64,000 nt of DNA, from assembly GCF_032854445.1 (NCBI RefSeq), contig NC_088303.1:8069501-8133500 (forward strand), in the 5' to 3' direction. The notes beneath the pieces are model-generated. The model did no database searches. It saw nothing but the letters and a program-made list of their open reading frames with translations, and was not told where the DNA came from. Below are positions 12,009 through 22,995 of the stretch, piece after piece (positions within the stretch are counted from its first letter, which is position 1; each line of letters starts with the position of its first letter). Source of the stretch: Liolophura sinensis (Eukaryota; Mollusca; Polyplacophora; Chitonida; Chitonidae). Made by a program: the position numbers and the translations under genes.

Positions 12009-13034
12009 TGATGGAGTTTATAGAGTAAAGTGTTCTGTTATGTGAACAGACTGTAACAAAGTTCTTGTCCTCGCAGCTGAGTGAAGCTTCCAGTGTTGGG
12101 CAGCCAGTCTTCATACTTTAGCAGAGAGGATTCAGTACTGCTCGGAAACACTTTTTCGGTTCCGTGTATTTTTGACCTGGGAAGCGGTGAGACACGTTTT
12201 TTCGGTTCCCAACAATGTATGCTGTGAGAACTGATTTAGCTTTATTCTCTTTAGTATTAAATGGCATTTCATCCCCCAAGAATTGGTGTTCGGTGTTTCT
12301 TGCAGGTCTAAATACCATTACTTTGTAAGGTAAAAGCTACCATAATCATTCAACGTGTTTGTTTAAAATGTATGAACTGTCACTGAATGATTGGGGTATC
12401 TAACTGCAAACTATGGAAAAAAGAAGGGGGAAACTGGGTACTCTGAACTGTGTCAGTTTGAGTTATCTCCCCTACATGAAGAGTACAATGCAGCATGTGT
12501 TAAACACAACTTCCACAACAGCCTTGCAATCAAACGAATTTCAGAATCCCAGTTTCATATGAATCACAACTTCCTTCGTCAGGGACCTTGATGTCTGGCC
12601 TACATGTAATTCATCGGCTGTGCTACTTCCTGTCCATGTGGCAGATAGTATTGCTGGCTTGCTGTACACAGACAGATCGAAAAAAGTTCATTTTTATGAG
12701 ACAACTTGTGGCAACAAAGTACAAATGCCAGGTGACACCTTAGGTACAGTTTGACGGCTCACAACTCAAGTCCTTGAGCCAAGCCTTTTTGATGGAAATA
12801 GACTTGGTTTTGCGAATTTTAACCTGGAAACGGAACAATCATTTCCGTGAAAATATGATGGCGACTTGGCCAGGAACGAATTTGGGAGCAGTCCAGCTGA
12901 TCGGACGACACAGCAAGCATATACTGTAGCTCAAGGAATTTCCAAACACCGGAACAGACGGCTATCCGTTTTGACAATTGAGGCCTTCCGTTAACATTTT
13001 TGCTGGTGACAGGTCAGCGCCAAATCAGACAAAA
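12009..13034. other. Intergenic, no gene recognised
   Basis: Several short open frames exist on both strands but none carries a recognisable motif. The part just before 13,035 could belong to the downstream end of the Penelope-like fragment that follows, since that element lies on the minus strand; I could not prove this. Confidence 0.45.
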
Positions 13035-13641
13035 TCATGAAGCAGAGCGCCAGAGATTCTGGACGCTGTCTCCATAGTTATTTACAAGAGAATTATACTG
13101 ATTGTGAAACTTAAGAAACTGTGAGTGAAGGCGTTTGATGTAATAACCTGGACATACAAGTTTTTGTAGTAGTAATTTGGGACGGTGATTGAAATCGTCA
13201 CACAGCACGCATGATTTAAAAATGCTACAAGGCGAGGTATGTTCACGCCAGATGCATGTCCCTTGGGTATATTGCTGTCCAGGTAAAGATAGCTTACAAT
13301 GGGCCATTTTCCAGCCATAACGTGGCAAGAACAAGCACAAAACAGGAGCCAATAAATGGTTTTCGAATGTCAAAATTGAAACTACTCCTCTTGACGTAAA
13401 GTCTATTGGAGAGGAAACTGTTTTGGTCTCTGTACAAATATAGGTTCAGATAAAGTGTGCCATATGGAGAGTCTGTGGTTTCCTTTAAATCCAGCAAAGG
13501 TGGGTGAATATCTATCACAACCCTGGCTGTATATGGATTGTTTAATGCCAGCAGATCAACAGTATACCGTTTAGTGAATGAGAAAGATCGGGTATGGTTA
13601 GGATCACTCATTAAGTTTCTGTATGAAAGGCCGAAACCCAT
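13035..13641 (-). pseudogene. Penelope-like reverse transcriptase fragment (dead copy)
   Basis: The minus-strand pieces align with the plus-strand RT at 16,924-17,560: FSFTKRYTVDLLALNNP against FSFTKRYIDDLLALNNP, LDLKETTDSP, then LDSNIPKGHASGV, IPRLVAF and CDDFNHRPKLLLQKL. The catalytic Y-I-D-D of the other copy is changed here to Y-T-V-D, so the active site is lost. Two frame changes break the coding region. The palm/thumb pattern and YIDD motif suggest a Penelope-like element, but the usual GIY-YIG endonuclease was not seen, so the class is inference. Confidence 0.65.
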
Positions 13642-14702
13642 TTTTACGTATTCATGCAGACCAAACTTTAGTGATACATGCTGTCTTATACCTATCCCCT
13701 TTTCTTAATCACAGTCAATATCCTGCAGTCAAATCTAACGTGAAGAAATACTCTGACCCTCTGAGAGTGTCAATCTAAACAATCATCAGTCCGAGGCAAT
13801 GGACAGGCATCTTTTACAGTTACCGAATTTGACTGCCTGTAATAAATACAATACCATACTGACCCATATCTGTCCTTATTAGAGGAGTCCAGTCAGAACT
13901 AGACTAGCGAATACCCTAGCTTCACTCATGGTTGTAAGGCCATTCGCTGCATAGGCTGCCTAAAGGGGCGTGCCTCCCCCATGTCTCTAGCGTGATGTAC
14001 ACCATTACAACAACCTACTTCCAAATCGTGCTCGGCGAAGACATCCTTAAAGTCAATCAACAAATCACGATGAGTGTCAGGCTGTTCACTTGTCAATTAT
14101 TCACTACATCTGGTGTACAAATTAACAAATGTGGCTGTAACAGCCACAACTGCGTCAACTTCCACGGCAAGAGTCAGAACTGTCCCAAATGTAAGGTAAC
14201 TTCTCTCTCTCCTGTGTTAACCACGACTAAATGGACTTGATTGTGCTGGCCTCTAACCGCCCAGGGAAACAAAAACCGCTCTACAGGGCCCTATGATTTG
14301 ATTCACGCCCTCAAAAATACTGCGTGGGAAACATCACACGTTTGGCCCGTGTAGCCTGTTTTAGGCATACACGTAGTAACCTTACATTGCCGCATGTGAA
14401 ATTTTATGGTGAAATCTCTAATAATATCCTCTTAATTTACTATCCTCACTTATGAAACTAATTAATTCGCTGCGTGGTGGTCACATTGATTGCAAGAGCT
14501 CCACCCTCCACAACCATTTTAAAGTGTCACGTTACTTACTTCTGAGTTTGAAATTCAACTGGGTTTCGGCATTGAAATCGTCGAAAAAATTATTATATTT
14601 CTATTACAGTCTGCAGGAACAACTTTAACCTTTTTAATTCAATACAAAAAGGCATTGAATGCAGGTAAATTTGGAGCTTTTGGCGCAGCTCATCGCCAGT
14701 AT
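13642..14702. other. Intergenic to LTR of Gypsy A
   Basis: No recognisable gene. A frame at 13,992-14,240 contains a Cys/His cluster (CGCNSHNC, CPKC) but is short, has no supporting context and is not convincing as a zinc protein. Confidence 0.45.
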
Positions 14703-14926
14703 TGTTGTAGGTTGATTACTTGTCGCTGTGCCTGTTTCATGTGACGTCTTCGTTCTGTTGCGCCTGCCGACAGCGGTTGGTGTTCTTTGTATAGTTTTTT
14801 CCTCCGGTTGTCAGGCCGTGTGGGGCCGTCTTGTGTGCGAGATTTAACATTCTCGCTTATCCACAGCCGTCGTCTTTGTGTCCCGTCCCTTTGTACTTCC
14901 CCGGGAGTAGTGAATGTGTTGTATCA
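14703..14926 (+). repeat. 5' LTR of Gypsy A
   Basis: Starts TGTTGTAGGTTG and ends TGTTGTATCA, so it has TG...CA ends. It aligns over its length with 21,077-21,422, for example at GCGGTTGGTGTTCTTTGTAT and GTGAATGTGTTGTATCA. Similarity continues a few bases beyond CA (AATCTGTCG against GATCTGGCG), so the true 3' edge could lie up to 9 bases further. Confidence 0.8.
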
Positions 14927-14935
14927 AATCTGTCG

Positions 14936-14951
14936 TGGTGGCAGCGGTTTT
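14936..14951 (+). promoter_or_regulatory. Primer binding site of Gypsy A
   Basis: TGGTGGCAGCGGTTTT lies just after the 5' LTR. A TGG start next to the LTR is the usual tRNA-primer complement in Gypsy elements. The tRNA species was not identified. Confidence 0.6.
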
Positions 14952-15015
14952 GTAAACCCACTTCCAAGACTTGCAGCTGACACAAAATGCAGCAATTTCA
15001 TTTCGATCGGATGTG

Positions 15016-15044
15016 CCTGCCCGGCACATAAGGTGCCGGGCAGG
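15016..15044 (+). other. GC-rich hairpin in the Gypsy A leader
   Basis: CCTGCCCGGCAC and GTGCCGGGCAGG form a perfect 12-bp stem around a 5-base loop (ATAAG). It lies between the primer binding site and the gag start at 15,123, followed by CAGG repeats to about 15,055. Leader hairpins in retroelement RNA often serve dimerisation or packaging; that role here is inference. Confidence 0.7.
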
Positions 15045-15122
15045 CAGGCAGGCAGAGAGAGCCTGTTAATCACAGGCGATGGAAAAGTTCTGTGAGTAGG
15101 CTTTGAACAGCTTTGAAGCACA

Positions 15123-15502
15123 ATGGCTAGTACAGAGCTCCTAAACAATGGTGCCTCAGCAAGTCAGAGACTGTGAACTCATTTGAGAATTGGAAACAGA
15201 ATTTCCATTACATGCTCTCACTTGACGCAAATTTCGCCGCATTTGTAGTTGCTGGGACACAATGGCTAAAGAAAACCTGTGCTACACCGTGGCGTGGTTG
15301 TACCAACGATGGTAACGAAGTTGAGGCCGCACGGCGTCGTACTGCCCAGCAAAAAGTAAGCTTGGTGGAGCTAATGCTAGTGCAAATTGTCAATTACTGT
15401 CCTGTAATAGCACGAAATACCATAGTGCAGGATTCCACTTCAATTAACAATATCTGGCAAGTTATACGCCTACATTTTGGTTTCCAGTGCCCATTTTCTT
15501 GA
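15123..15502 (+). pseudogene. Gypsy A gag, N-terminal part
   Basis: The ATG at 15,123 opens [16 protein letters not shown], then the frame shifts within the next 60 bases and continues from 15,173 as [21 protein letters not shown] through [16 protein letters not shown] and [17 protein letters not shown]. This type of helical gag N-terminus, without a zinc knuckle, belongs to the same Gypsy lineage as the RT that follows. The reading ends near 15,502, and the rest of gag seems deleted, because protease-side sequence follows by 15,600. Confidence 0.65.
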
Positions 15503-15599
15503 TTTTCCGTCAATTCACCTCCAACCGGGAGAGTGACCTGAACATCTTTGTCAAAGGCTTTTTGCTTTTGTGGAGAATTTTAATTCGAAGGTCTTGTCG

Positions 15600-16399
15600 T
15601 AGAAAATCTTGATGTCAACGTTCTTACAGGCACACCTTCTATGAAATTGAATGACATTTCAGTCCACCCCGCAAAGAGACAAATAATCCTCAATGATGGC
15701 TGCGTCTTCGGCTATGGATCTGTCGACAATTCACCCTCAACCCACAGCATTTGTCACGCTCACCTTCTACGGGCGCCGTCATCAACAACATTGTGGCCGG
15801 GGACTATATTGAAGTCACCATCCCCGACAACATCACAGACTCAATATTTGCGCTATCGAACCTTGTCTCGAGCGTCTCCGGAAAGATTCGTATTCCAAAC
15901 GATACTCACATTCCTCAGGTTATTAAATCTCATGAACATTTTTGCCAAATCTGTCATGTTTGTATGCTTTCTGAAAACCCCTCGGACATTCCGGAGTCGT
16001 CTTTGCTCGCACACAAAGACTACCAAGCGGACCAGCTTGAGCGTCACTCATCTAAGGTTATCCTCGAACCTGACAACATTCTTCCATCAAACATAAAGGC
16101 CGAATTCCAATCATTGCTAGAACATATGACAACATCTTTGATCTCAAGTTCAAGGGGTATAATTCGGCTTCCGGACCTATCCAGTCAGTTGTTAACATGG
16201 GACCCATCCAGCCCCCATAACTCAAAAGCAGATTGCCATTATATTCCAGAACAACTTGACTGAGCTTTAGCATAAATTTGATGAACTGTAGTCTCTGAGA
16301 GTTTGTGCACGACAGGAGGATGTTGGCGTTAACGTCGAGTATCTTAAGCCGTCCTTTCTTGTGAAAAAGCTTAGAGGAGATTTTCGACTAGCCCCAGCC
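15600..16399 (+). pseudogene. Gypsy A protease-RT linker region
   Basis: Two overlapping frames (15,641-15,750 region and 15,751-16,263) read through a linker with IRIPNDTHIPQVIKSHEHFCQIC. Further, out of frame, comes sequence equivalent to the RT start: EYLKPSFLVKK and, at 16,385-16,399, the FRLA block. Stops at 16,261 and several frame changes break it. The reading resumes after the insertion at about 18,216 with FADVGRYSK. The order fits a Gypsy pol whose RT was split between motifs 1 and A. Confidence 0.65.
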
Positions 16400-18215
16400 T
16401 AATAAACACAAAACCTTTCTTAAAGAAAGGCGCCTAAAAAGAGATACCACAACTTTACTGGATTCATAAAATGCATAAATCCCCATACAAGGCTCGATTT
16501 ATTGCGGGTTCAAGAAGTTGTACCACCAAACTCTTGTCAACACTACTTACAAGAGCGTTACAAGAAGTAAAGTCATTTTGGAATAAGTATTGTGGTGCCA
16601 TAACAAAAAATTCAGGTGTCAACTGCATGTGGATTCTTAACAACTCCAAACGTCTTACAGAAGAATTTGATGCTCATATGCATATACTGTACAAAGGCGT
16701 ACCCTCATGGGATTTCTCTACTCTCTATACTACAATTTTTCACCAAGATCGTCTTGAAAAAATATCGTCGTTAATTGTCTCGGTATTTACTAAAACAGGT
16801 CACCGTTACATTAACGTCTGAAGCAATAAGGCTTTCTTTAGTTGTACTATTTATAAAGGTTACCACTCATGGGATGTTACATTATTTATTGAATTACTTG
16901 AATTTCTCATTAATAACATTTATGTGAAATTCGGGGATACCATTTACCAACAGTGCATAGGTATTCCAATAGGTACCAGTTGTGCGCCTCTTTTGGCAGA
17001 CCTATACCTGTTTTCATATGAATACGACTATATGCAGAAATTACTTAAAAGTAATATCTTTATAGCTGGATCCTTTTCATTTACCAAGCGGTATATTGAT
17101 GATCTACTGGCGTTAAATAACCCCCATATTGCTGAAGCGGTGAAGGAAATCTGCCCGCCTTCAATGGATTTAAAGCAGACAACAGACAGTCCTGATTATT
17201 TATTACATTTTATTTGGATCTATATCTGTACAAAGACGAACAAGGTCTCCTGTAACGCCGCCTATACGACAAAAGGGATAATTTCAATTTTGATATTATA
17301 GATTGTCTTTATTTGGATAACAATTTACCAAAGGGTCCTGCACATGGCGTATACGTATCTCGCCTTGTAGCATTTGTCACATCTTGCGTAAATTGTGATG
17401 ACTTCAATCTGCGTCGCAAGTTGTTAGTTCAAAAACTAGATTGTCAAGGATACCCCATCAAACACCTTCACTCTAGTTTCTCAAATTTTACAATGAGTAC
17501 AACACTCTCGTTGACAGGTATGGACAGAGCGTTCAGAATCTCTGGCGATCTGCATTGTGATCAACCACATAGACGGCGCTGTTACCCTTATGTACATATC
17601 TATCCCATACATTGTATCTAACAACATAGATGGCGCTGGTTGCCAAGTGTAACCGTCTATCTTGTAGAAAGCTTTTATACAGACCAGCGTGTCATGTGTA
17701 ACATTATAGATGGCGCCTCTTGTAGCATGAGATTTTTACATATTAACGGGAAAGACGTAATCGTCCGTTACTTTTGAATCACAATCTGTTCGGTCTGTAA
17801 CGCTTGTCATTTTCAAACTGTATCTAATACCGCTTAACATGGGGTAGGAGCCGTAAAGGCAGCCATGCTCATTACATCTGCATGATGCCTTCATGAACAG
17901 TTGCAATCAAAGCGCGACTGAAATATCTTGTTTAATTGTTACTGACCTGGAACTCTTTCATGGACTACGAATTTGAACTTTGGTATGGAATTCATGTCTG
18001 GAATATCCACTGTCTGCCAGGCATCATTGAAAGCTGATGACCACTTCTCTCTTGTGTGTTACCAGCCTTATTTCCTATTTGTATAATTTCTTACATACCT
18101 TTGTCTTTGGGAGCTAGTGTTAAACGTTGTTTTGGAAATGGATCTTGCTATTATCAACTTGGAACGACCTTTACGGACTACGAATCGTATGTGAATGTCG
18201 GACCTGACGCTTATA
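16400..18215 (+). mobile_element. Penelope-like element inserted in Gypsy A
   Basis: The Gypsy RT reading stops after GCCCCAGCC (16,399) and resumes at TTTGCAGACGTC (18,216); the 1.8 kb between is foreign. It holds an RT (16,440-17,560), a stretch with repeated ACATAGATGGCGC-like words (17,570-17,720), and a 3' segment (about 18,025-18,217) also present on the minus strand at 22,801-22,995. Both copies end at the same point (CTTATATT), which marks the element's 3' terminus. No target duplication was identified. Confidence 0.7.
16440..17560 (+). pseudogene. Penelope-like reverse transcriptase
   Basis: First piece (16,471-16,821): HKSPYKARFIAGSRSC, then WDFSTLYTTIFHQD, equivalent to RT motif A (F-S-T-L-Y-T). 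After a stop at 16,819-16,821, the second piece (16,924-17,301) has QQCIGIPIGTSCAPLLADLY (motif B) and KRYIDDLLALNNP with the catalytic YIDD. A third piece (17,313-17,560) continues LDNNLPKGPAHGVYVSRL and CDDFNLRRKLLVQKL. The active-site residues are kept, but stops and two frame changes remove function. Similar RTs occur in many invertebrate genomes; class assignment to Penelope-like is inference. Confidence 0.7.
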
Positions 18216-19374
18216 TTTGCAGACGTCGGTCGCTACAGCAAATCCGTAACCTCCCCTAATCTCCCCTTTTACAAGATTCCCCTCTCCAAACGTTCAATGA
18301 AACATTGCACAGTAGCCATCCCCTTTCGCGGGGTAAGAGTGTTTTGTCGAGCAGCCATGGGAATGCCGAAAAGCGAAACAGCCCTTGAGGAAGTTACCTG
18401 TTGCGTTCTGGGAGATTTACTAGAGGAAGGAAGTGTCACAAAGCTGGCCGATGATTTGTATTGTGGTGGGAACACATTTGAAGAACTCCTTAACAACTGA
18501 CATCGACTGCTCGGTACCCTCCAAAAGAAAAGCCTTAACCTGTCTGCAGGTAAGACTTATTGCCGCGTCAAATGTCTTGCTCTGCTGGGTATGGGGTCAA
18601 GGCACTACATCTGCTAGTTCACATCGCATCTGAACTCTTGTGGCTTGACCTTGCCCAGACTCCACTCATTTATTGGGGCGTATGAAGTCCTCGCGCGTGT
18701 CGTTCCCGGTAGCTCTGATATCCCCTTTGGATGAAGCCACCGCCGGTCTCTCTTCATCGGATAAGGTTGAGTCGACAGAAAGTTTACTAGACTTCTTCAA
18801 TGAAGCCTAAGCTGCCTTGTCTTCACATCAGACAATAATACTACCTCATCCGGAGGATCAGTTATGGATTAAGAAAAAAAGGAGTAGGGACGACAATGTA
18901 AATAACACCGAATGGTAAGGTGTGGTTAGTTGGGTTTTTTAAGTGCTAAGCTTCATGGACATCAAGTCAATTGGCTCCCGTGTGAGGTAGAAGCTTTGTC
19001 GATCGTGTAGCCACAATACATTTCAGCCCCTACATCATTCAATCAGATCATAAAGCCTGCATTCTTACTGACAGTAAGACTTGTGTGCCGGCTTTTGAGA
19101 AACTGTGTCGTGGGTAGTTCTCTGCCAACCCGCGTGTAGCCACATTCTTGACGACAGTGAGCCGTTACCAAGTGTCTGTTTGTCATCTCAAGGGCCGCAA
19201 ACCTCCCCTCTGATCTCGCTAGCCGGAACGCCCCTCCCTGTGACCACTCTTTCTATCAGGCATGATTTTTTCTTTCAACGGATGGAAGACTTCGTTGTTC
19301 GATCTGCCTCAATAGGACGTATAATTACAGGCCAAAACAAGCTACAGTACACAAACCAAATATCCTGACTGACT
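18216..19374 (+). pseudogene. Gypsy A reverse transcriptase/RNase H
   Basis: From 18,216 the frame reads [10 protein letters not shown], then [34 protein letters not shown] (motif B) and [11 protein letters not shown], whose LADD is the catalytic motif C. It stops at 18,500. RNase H-like and tether sequences continue in other frames to about 19,370 (for example SFIGAYEVLARVVPGSS near 18,670 and a serine-rich piece at 19,105-19,260). Frame damage is heavy. Confidence 0.75.
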
Positions 19375-20514
19375 TTGCAGTCTGAGTGTGCAAATCTGAC
19401 ACAGGGCACTCGTCCATCTAAGAAACTCACCAACATCAAGGACGTGAAACGGTACAACGGTAGCGTTGTCACCATTTCTAAAGATGGCCTCCTTGCCGTT
19501 CGCAGGCACGATCCCTTCCAAGCTTCCCGCGACTGCATCGTCGTCCCTCGTCAGGTCTTTGATGGGTTACTTGCTGCCCTTTACGTTAAGCTAGATCACC
19601 CATCCGCTCGTCAGCTAAAGTTAGTTGTGAACCGCAGCTTCTTTGCCCTCGACATGGAAAAGGGAATCAGTAACGTTACTTCGGGTTGCCATCATTGTGC
19701 ATCCTTAATGAAAGCAGCACAGTATGTGGGTGAAGTAGTATGTCAGGCCCCAGTCATCAGAGCCGGCACCCTCGACTGTCAGTGCTTCCTTTGTTGCGGA
19801 CGTAATCAAGCAAGCACGCCAACTAATTCTAGTCTTCCGGGAATTAGTGACGTCATACACTAGGTCAACATTTACATCAGACGAAAAGAGTGAAGCACTC
19901 CATGACAGTCTCATCCTTAAGTTAAAACCTCTGAAAGGGCCACCGGCAGTGATACGGATTGGTGCTGCTCCAGGATTCAAAGCTCTCGTCAATAACAAAG
20001 CCCTGCATCAATACGGCGTGTCAATTGAAATTGGGAGAGTGAAGAATCCAAACACAAGTCCCGTCCCGGAAAACGCTATCCAGGAGCTAGAAATGGAATT
20101 GTTGCAACACGATACCCCTGAAGCCTGGATCTCGCCACTTCAGCTCACATCCGCCACCTCCCGGTTGAATTCCGCTCTAGGGGTTTATCTGCAGCAGAAA
20201 TGTGGACTCAGCGCGATCAGCTCTCCAATATCCAAATCCCGATCCAAGATAAAGGTCTTATACTAGACCAACAGATGCGGCGTAGAGAAAACCATCGGCA
20301 TAGCGAGAAGTCAGAGAATCCGAAACGCATCCGCCCTCGAGTTACTTCCCTGGAAGTTGGTGACCTCTTGTACCTATATTCCAACAAGTCAAAGACCCGT
20401 GCACGTGACAGGTACCTAGTGGTTTCTCTGAATGGTCAATGGTGCGAAGTTAAAAAGTTTACCGGCTCTCGAATACCGAGCTCCTCATACCGGATACGAC
20501 CAATATGGGCTTGA
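19375..20514 (+). pseudogene. Gypsy A integrase and C-terminal tail
   Basis: The zinc domain is visible: KLDHPSARQLKLV (H...), then VTSGCHHCASLMKA (C-x2-C), giving the HHCC pattern. Core sequence continues in other frames: SYTRSTFTSDEKSEALHD and PPAVIRIGAAPGFKALVN, where a Gypsy integrase usually has a D in the I-R-x-D/A position, then IGRVKNPNTSPVPENAIQEL with the conserved N/E of the catalytic triad. The tail (20,200-20,514) has MWTQRDQLSN and VGDLLYLYSNKSKTRARDRY, typical of Gypsy integrase C-termini. At least three frame changes are present. Confidence 0.75.
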
Positions 20515-20781
20515 AAACTCATTTGAGGAACAGCCCCACCTCGCCGCCATGTGCGCCTCCCGAGCCTCCAGAGATCCTATAGGTCCTCTCCGTCCCCCCT
20601 GAACCGGAAATGGATAATGAACCTATGGAAATGGTCGACTCAACATAGTCTTGTGAACCCACATTACTAGATGGAAGTGAGAACCCCTCACCAACTCCTG
20701 TTGAGTCGCAAAGGAGGTCTAGTCGTCAATGATCTTGTCCTAAATATCTCCAAGATTTCATCGTGGATGTATAATGTTATA

Positions 20782-20820
20782 ATTATTGTGCCCCATGTTT
20801 TACACATGGGGCACAATAAT
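20782..20820. repeat. Perfect 17-bp inverted repeat (hairpin)
   Basis: ATTATTGTGCCCCATGT and its exact complement flank a 5-base loop (TTTAC). It lies between the end of Gypsy A pol and the 3' LTR, in a region with no coding frame. It could be a terminal hairpin of a small inserted element, or a structural signal in the element RNA. Confidence 0.75.
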
Positions 20821-21076
20821 CCCCGAGGCATCGGAGGTCAAAATGGCTTGTGATGGAGCCTCAAAGCACATTGACATCGAGGCGTGTAGACCACTGGACG
20901 TTGCCAGTTTTGTGTAGGAAAATAATGTATGGTATATGTATTGCACAGGTTACATATTTTACAGATTAACATTGTTAGACTTGGTACGTATTCTAAAAAG
21001 AAATAGTTTCGAATTTGTATATCCTCACAAACAAAGGATAAAACAAAATGGTAAAGATAGGTGGTTACAACGGTAT

Positions 21077-21422
21077 TGTTGTAAGTTAACTATTGGTCGT
21101 TATGCCTATGTCATGTGATGTCACCCACATACTGTGCCGCTTTCATTAAGGATGCTCAATGATGGCAACCTGAAGTAGCGTTACTGATTGCGTTCTCCAT
21201 GTCGAGGGCAAAGAAGCTGCGGTTCACAACTAACTTTAACTGATGTGCGTTCTGGTGCGCATGCCCATATCGGTTGGTGTTCTTTTTGTAGTTTTTCCCA
21301 CCTGTTGTCAGTGTAGGGCCTTCTTGTCTGCGAGATTAAGCATTCTCGTTTACTCACAGCCGTTGTCGTCTTTGTGTTCTGTCCCGATGTACTTCCTCGG
21401 GAGGAGTGAATGTGTTTTATCA
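21077..21422 (+). repeat. 3' LTR of Gypsy A with an internal insertion
   Basis: Begins TGTTGTAAGTTAAC and ends TGTTTTATCA, matching the 5' LTR. It is about 122 bases longer because an inverted fragment of the integrase gene sits inside it (about 21,125-21,246). Without it, length would be about 224, the same as the 5' LTR. Confidence 0.8.
21125..21246 (-). repeat. Inverted integrase fragment inside the LTR
   Basis: Read on the minus strand this matches 19,612-19,735 of the same element over about 120 bases, covering the integrase zinc domain: shared words include AAAGTTAGTTGTGAACCGCA and GGTTGCCATCATTG. It interrupts the LTR between two copies of TGATGT; the uninterrupted 5' LTR has a single TGACGT at the same place. 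Confidence 0.8.
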
Positions 21423-21585
21423 GATCTGGCGCATGTACGCGAAGGCCGTGCAATGCCAAGATTCTACCCCCAATTTCCGGTATATTCGCGAGCGACCCCC
21501 ACACCCCCCTCCCACCCCCGCCCCCTTGCGGAACTCCCGAGAATGTGAATTCCTCATAGGCCCTATTGGCGTAGATGGTTCAACC

Positions 21586-22240
21586 TCACACTTCTCCTGA
21601 CTGTCTCCTGTCATACAACGGGTCAAAGTCACCGTAATGAACAGGGGTAATACAGTGTTTTAACATTACCCGATAGACTTCTAACCTATCCAAAGCAGAG
21701 TTCAATTTATGTATAGCATGCACAATTTTATCCCTGATCACCAGCACATTCCGGTGTAAATCTAACACACAACCATGCTCCGTGAAGAAATCAAATCCCA
21801 GTAACACGGGGTCTTGAATAGAAACGACCACAACGTCTAAAATATACTCCACCTCCGCCGCCGCACACACATACACATTTCAACCGCTTCACTTACAGAG
21901 CTACGTGTAGGGTGAGCTCCACTAAGGCTAATGCTACCAGTCACTGGTTAGCGGGCGCCATGCACCTGGTTATACAAATCGCACAACCTTAACTGAGGAC
22001 ACACCCCCTGGGGATACACCTAACCGCACTAATATTACCAGCACTATTCTGTAACGGTTTTGTTGCACTACTAGATCTTTGAGGGCACTCACGGGCAAAT
22101 TGCCTGCATGCAAAGCATTGCCGACTCGGACAAGGTGACCGGGCACCTGATCTAACATTGCCCACAGCTGACGGGGACCCCTCCCCGTTAGGAGCCCCAT
22201 CCATATTACCTGACGATGGCAAGCGTAGTTCCGCGCTCAT
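21586..22240 (-). pseudogene. Gypsy-type gag knuckle and protease fragment
   Basis: The minus strand at 22,240-21,970 carries RQCFACRQFARECPQ, a degenerate zinc knuckle, in an arginine/serine-rich context. At 21,876-21,586 it reads PVLLGFDFFTEHGCVLDLH, the C-terminal half of a retropepsin (conserved I/L-L-G-x-D). The orientation is opposite to Gypsy A, so it comes from a different element. No RT or LTR for it was found here. Confidence 0.6.
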
Positions 22241-22249
22241 CCCTTAATC

Positions 22250-22800
22250 ATTGGATCGACTCAGAGCCTTCATTTTTAGAGGGATCAGATCATCCCCAAA
22301 CCAAACAACGATCAGTGAAATCTTCTTCAGCTTCTGCTCTACCTCGGTCCTCAGTAAACAGCCACCAACGAACTACCTCAGGGGGACCACGTTTATCATA
22401 ACGCCGTTTAAAATTTATCCGCACTCCGGGCTTGAAAAGGTAACCCCTGTTACTTAAAAGGCATAACAAGATCGAAATATCCTTTAAATTAACACAGGTA
22501 TTGGTTAAATGTCTCCGAATACACAGACTAATACACCGCACAAACCACTCACAGTTACGCTAAAGTTCGGTAAGTGTTCGGCACAGAAAACATGAATATT
22601 TTCCTTGTATGTGCTATATACAATGACTGATGTGACCACACGCTATTGCCCGAGCAGTTGATTATTTTTTAGGAATCCATACTTCGGAGTTAGTGGTTTA
22701 AGTGCTGAACGGTAACAACTTGCCCCACCTAAGCGCGCCTTTGTTTGGTGTACGGAAGAGTGGGATTAGAACCCACGAACACAAGGCTTTAAAGCATTCC
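22250..22800. other. Uncharacterised stretch with a tRNA-like box
   Basis: No gene recognised. On the minus strand near 22,776-22,757 the sequence GTGGGTTCTAATCCCAC resembles a tRNA T-arm (box B GGTTCTAATCC). It directly follows the shared 3' end of the repeat at 22,801-22,995, so it may mark where that element inserted. Confidence 0.4.
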
Positions 22801-22995
22801 AATATAAGCGTCAAGTCCGACATTCCTACACCATTCATAGTCCGTAAAGGGCGTTCCAAGTCGATAATTGCAAGATTCATTTCCACAACAACGTTTAACA
22901 CTAACGCCCGAAGACAAAGGTATGTAAGAAATTATACAAATAAGAAATAAAGCGGATAACACACAAGAGAGAGAAGCAGTCATCAGTTTTCCACC
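22801..22995 (-). repeat. Second copy of the Penelope-like element 3' end
   Basis: The minus strand aligns with 18,025-18,217, for example at TTGTATAATTTCTTACATAC and TTACGGACTA. The two copies share the same terminus and then diverge completely. Here no RT precedes it, so the copy is heavily 5' truncated. Confidence 0.8.

Larger units (their letters stand above)
14703..21422 (+). mobile_element. Ty3/Gypsy retrotransposon A, interrupted
   Basis: Two related LTRs (14,703-14,926 and 21,077-21,422) bracket gag, protease/RT, RNase H and integrase remnants on the plus strand, followed by a chromodomain-like or SH3-like tail. The pol reading is split by a 1.8-kb Penelope-like insertion (about 16,400-18,215). 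Gag appears to lose its C-terminal half by deletion near 15,500-15,590. Multiple stops and frame changes make it inactive. No clear target duplication was found: the five bases outside the LTRs are AGTAT and GATCT. Either the LTR edges are a few bases off or the flanks have changed. Confidence 0.85.

Noticed and set aside
13992-14240. Cysteine-rich open frame
   Set aside because: Short, isolated and without a recognisable zinc domain or splice context.
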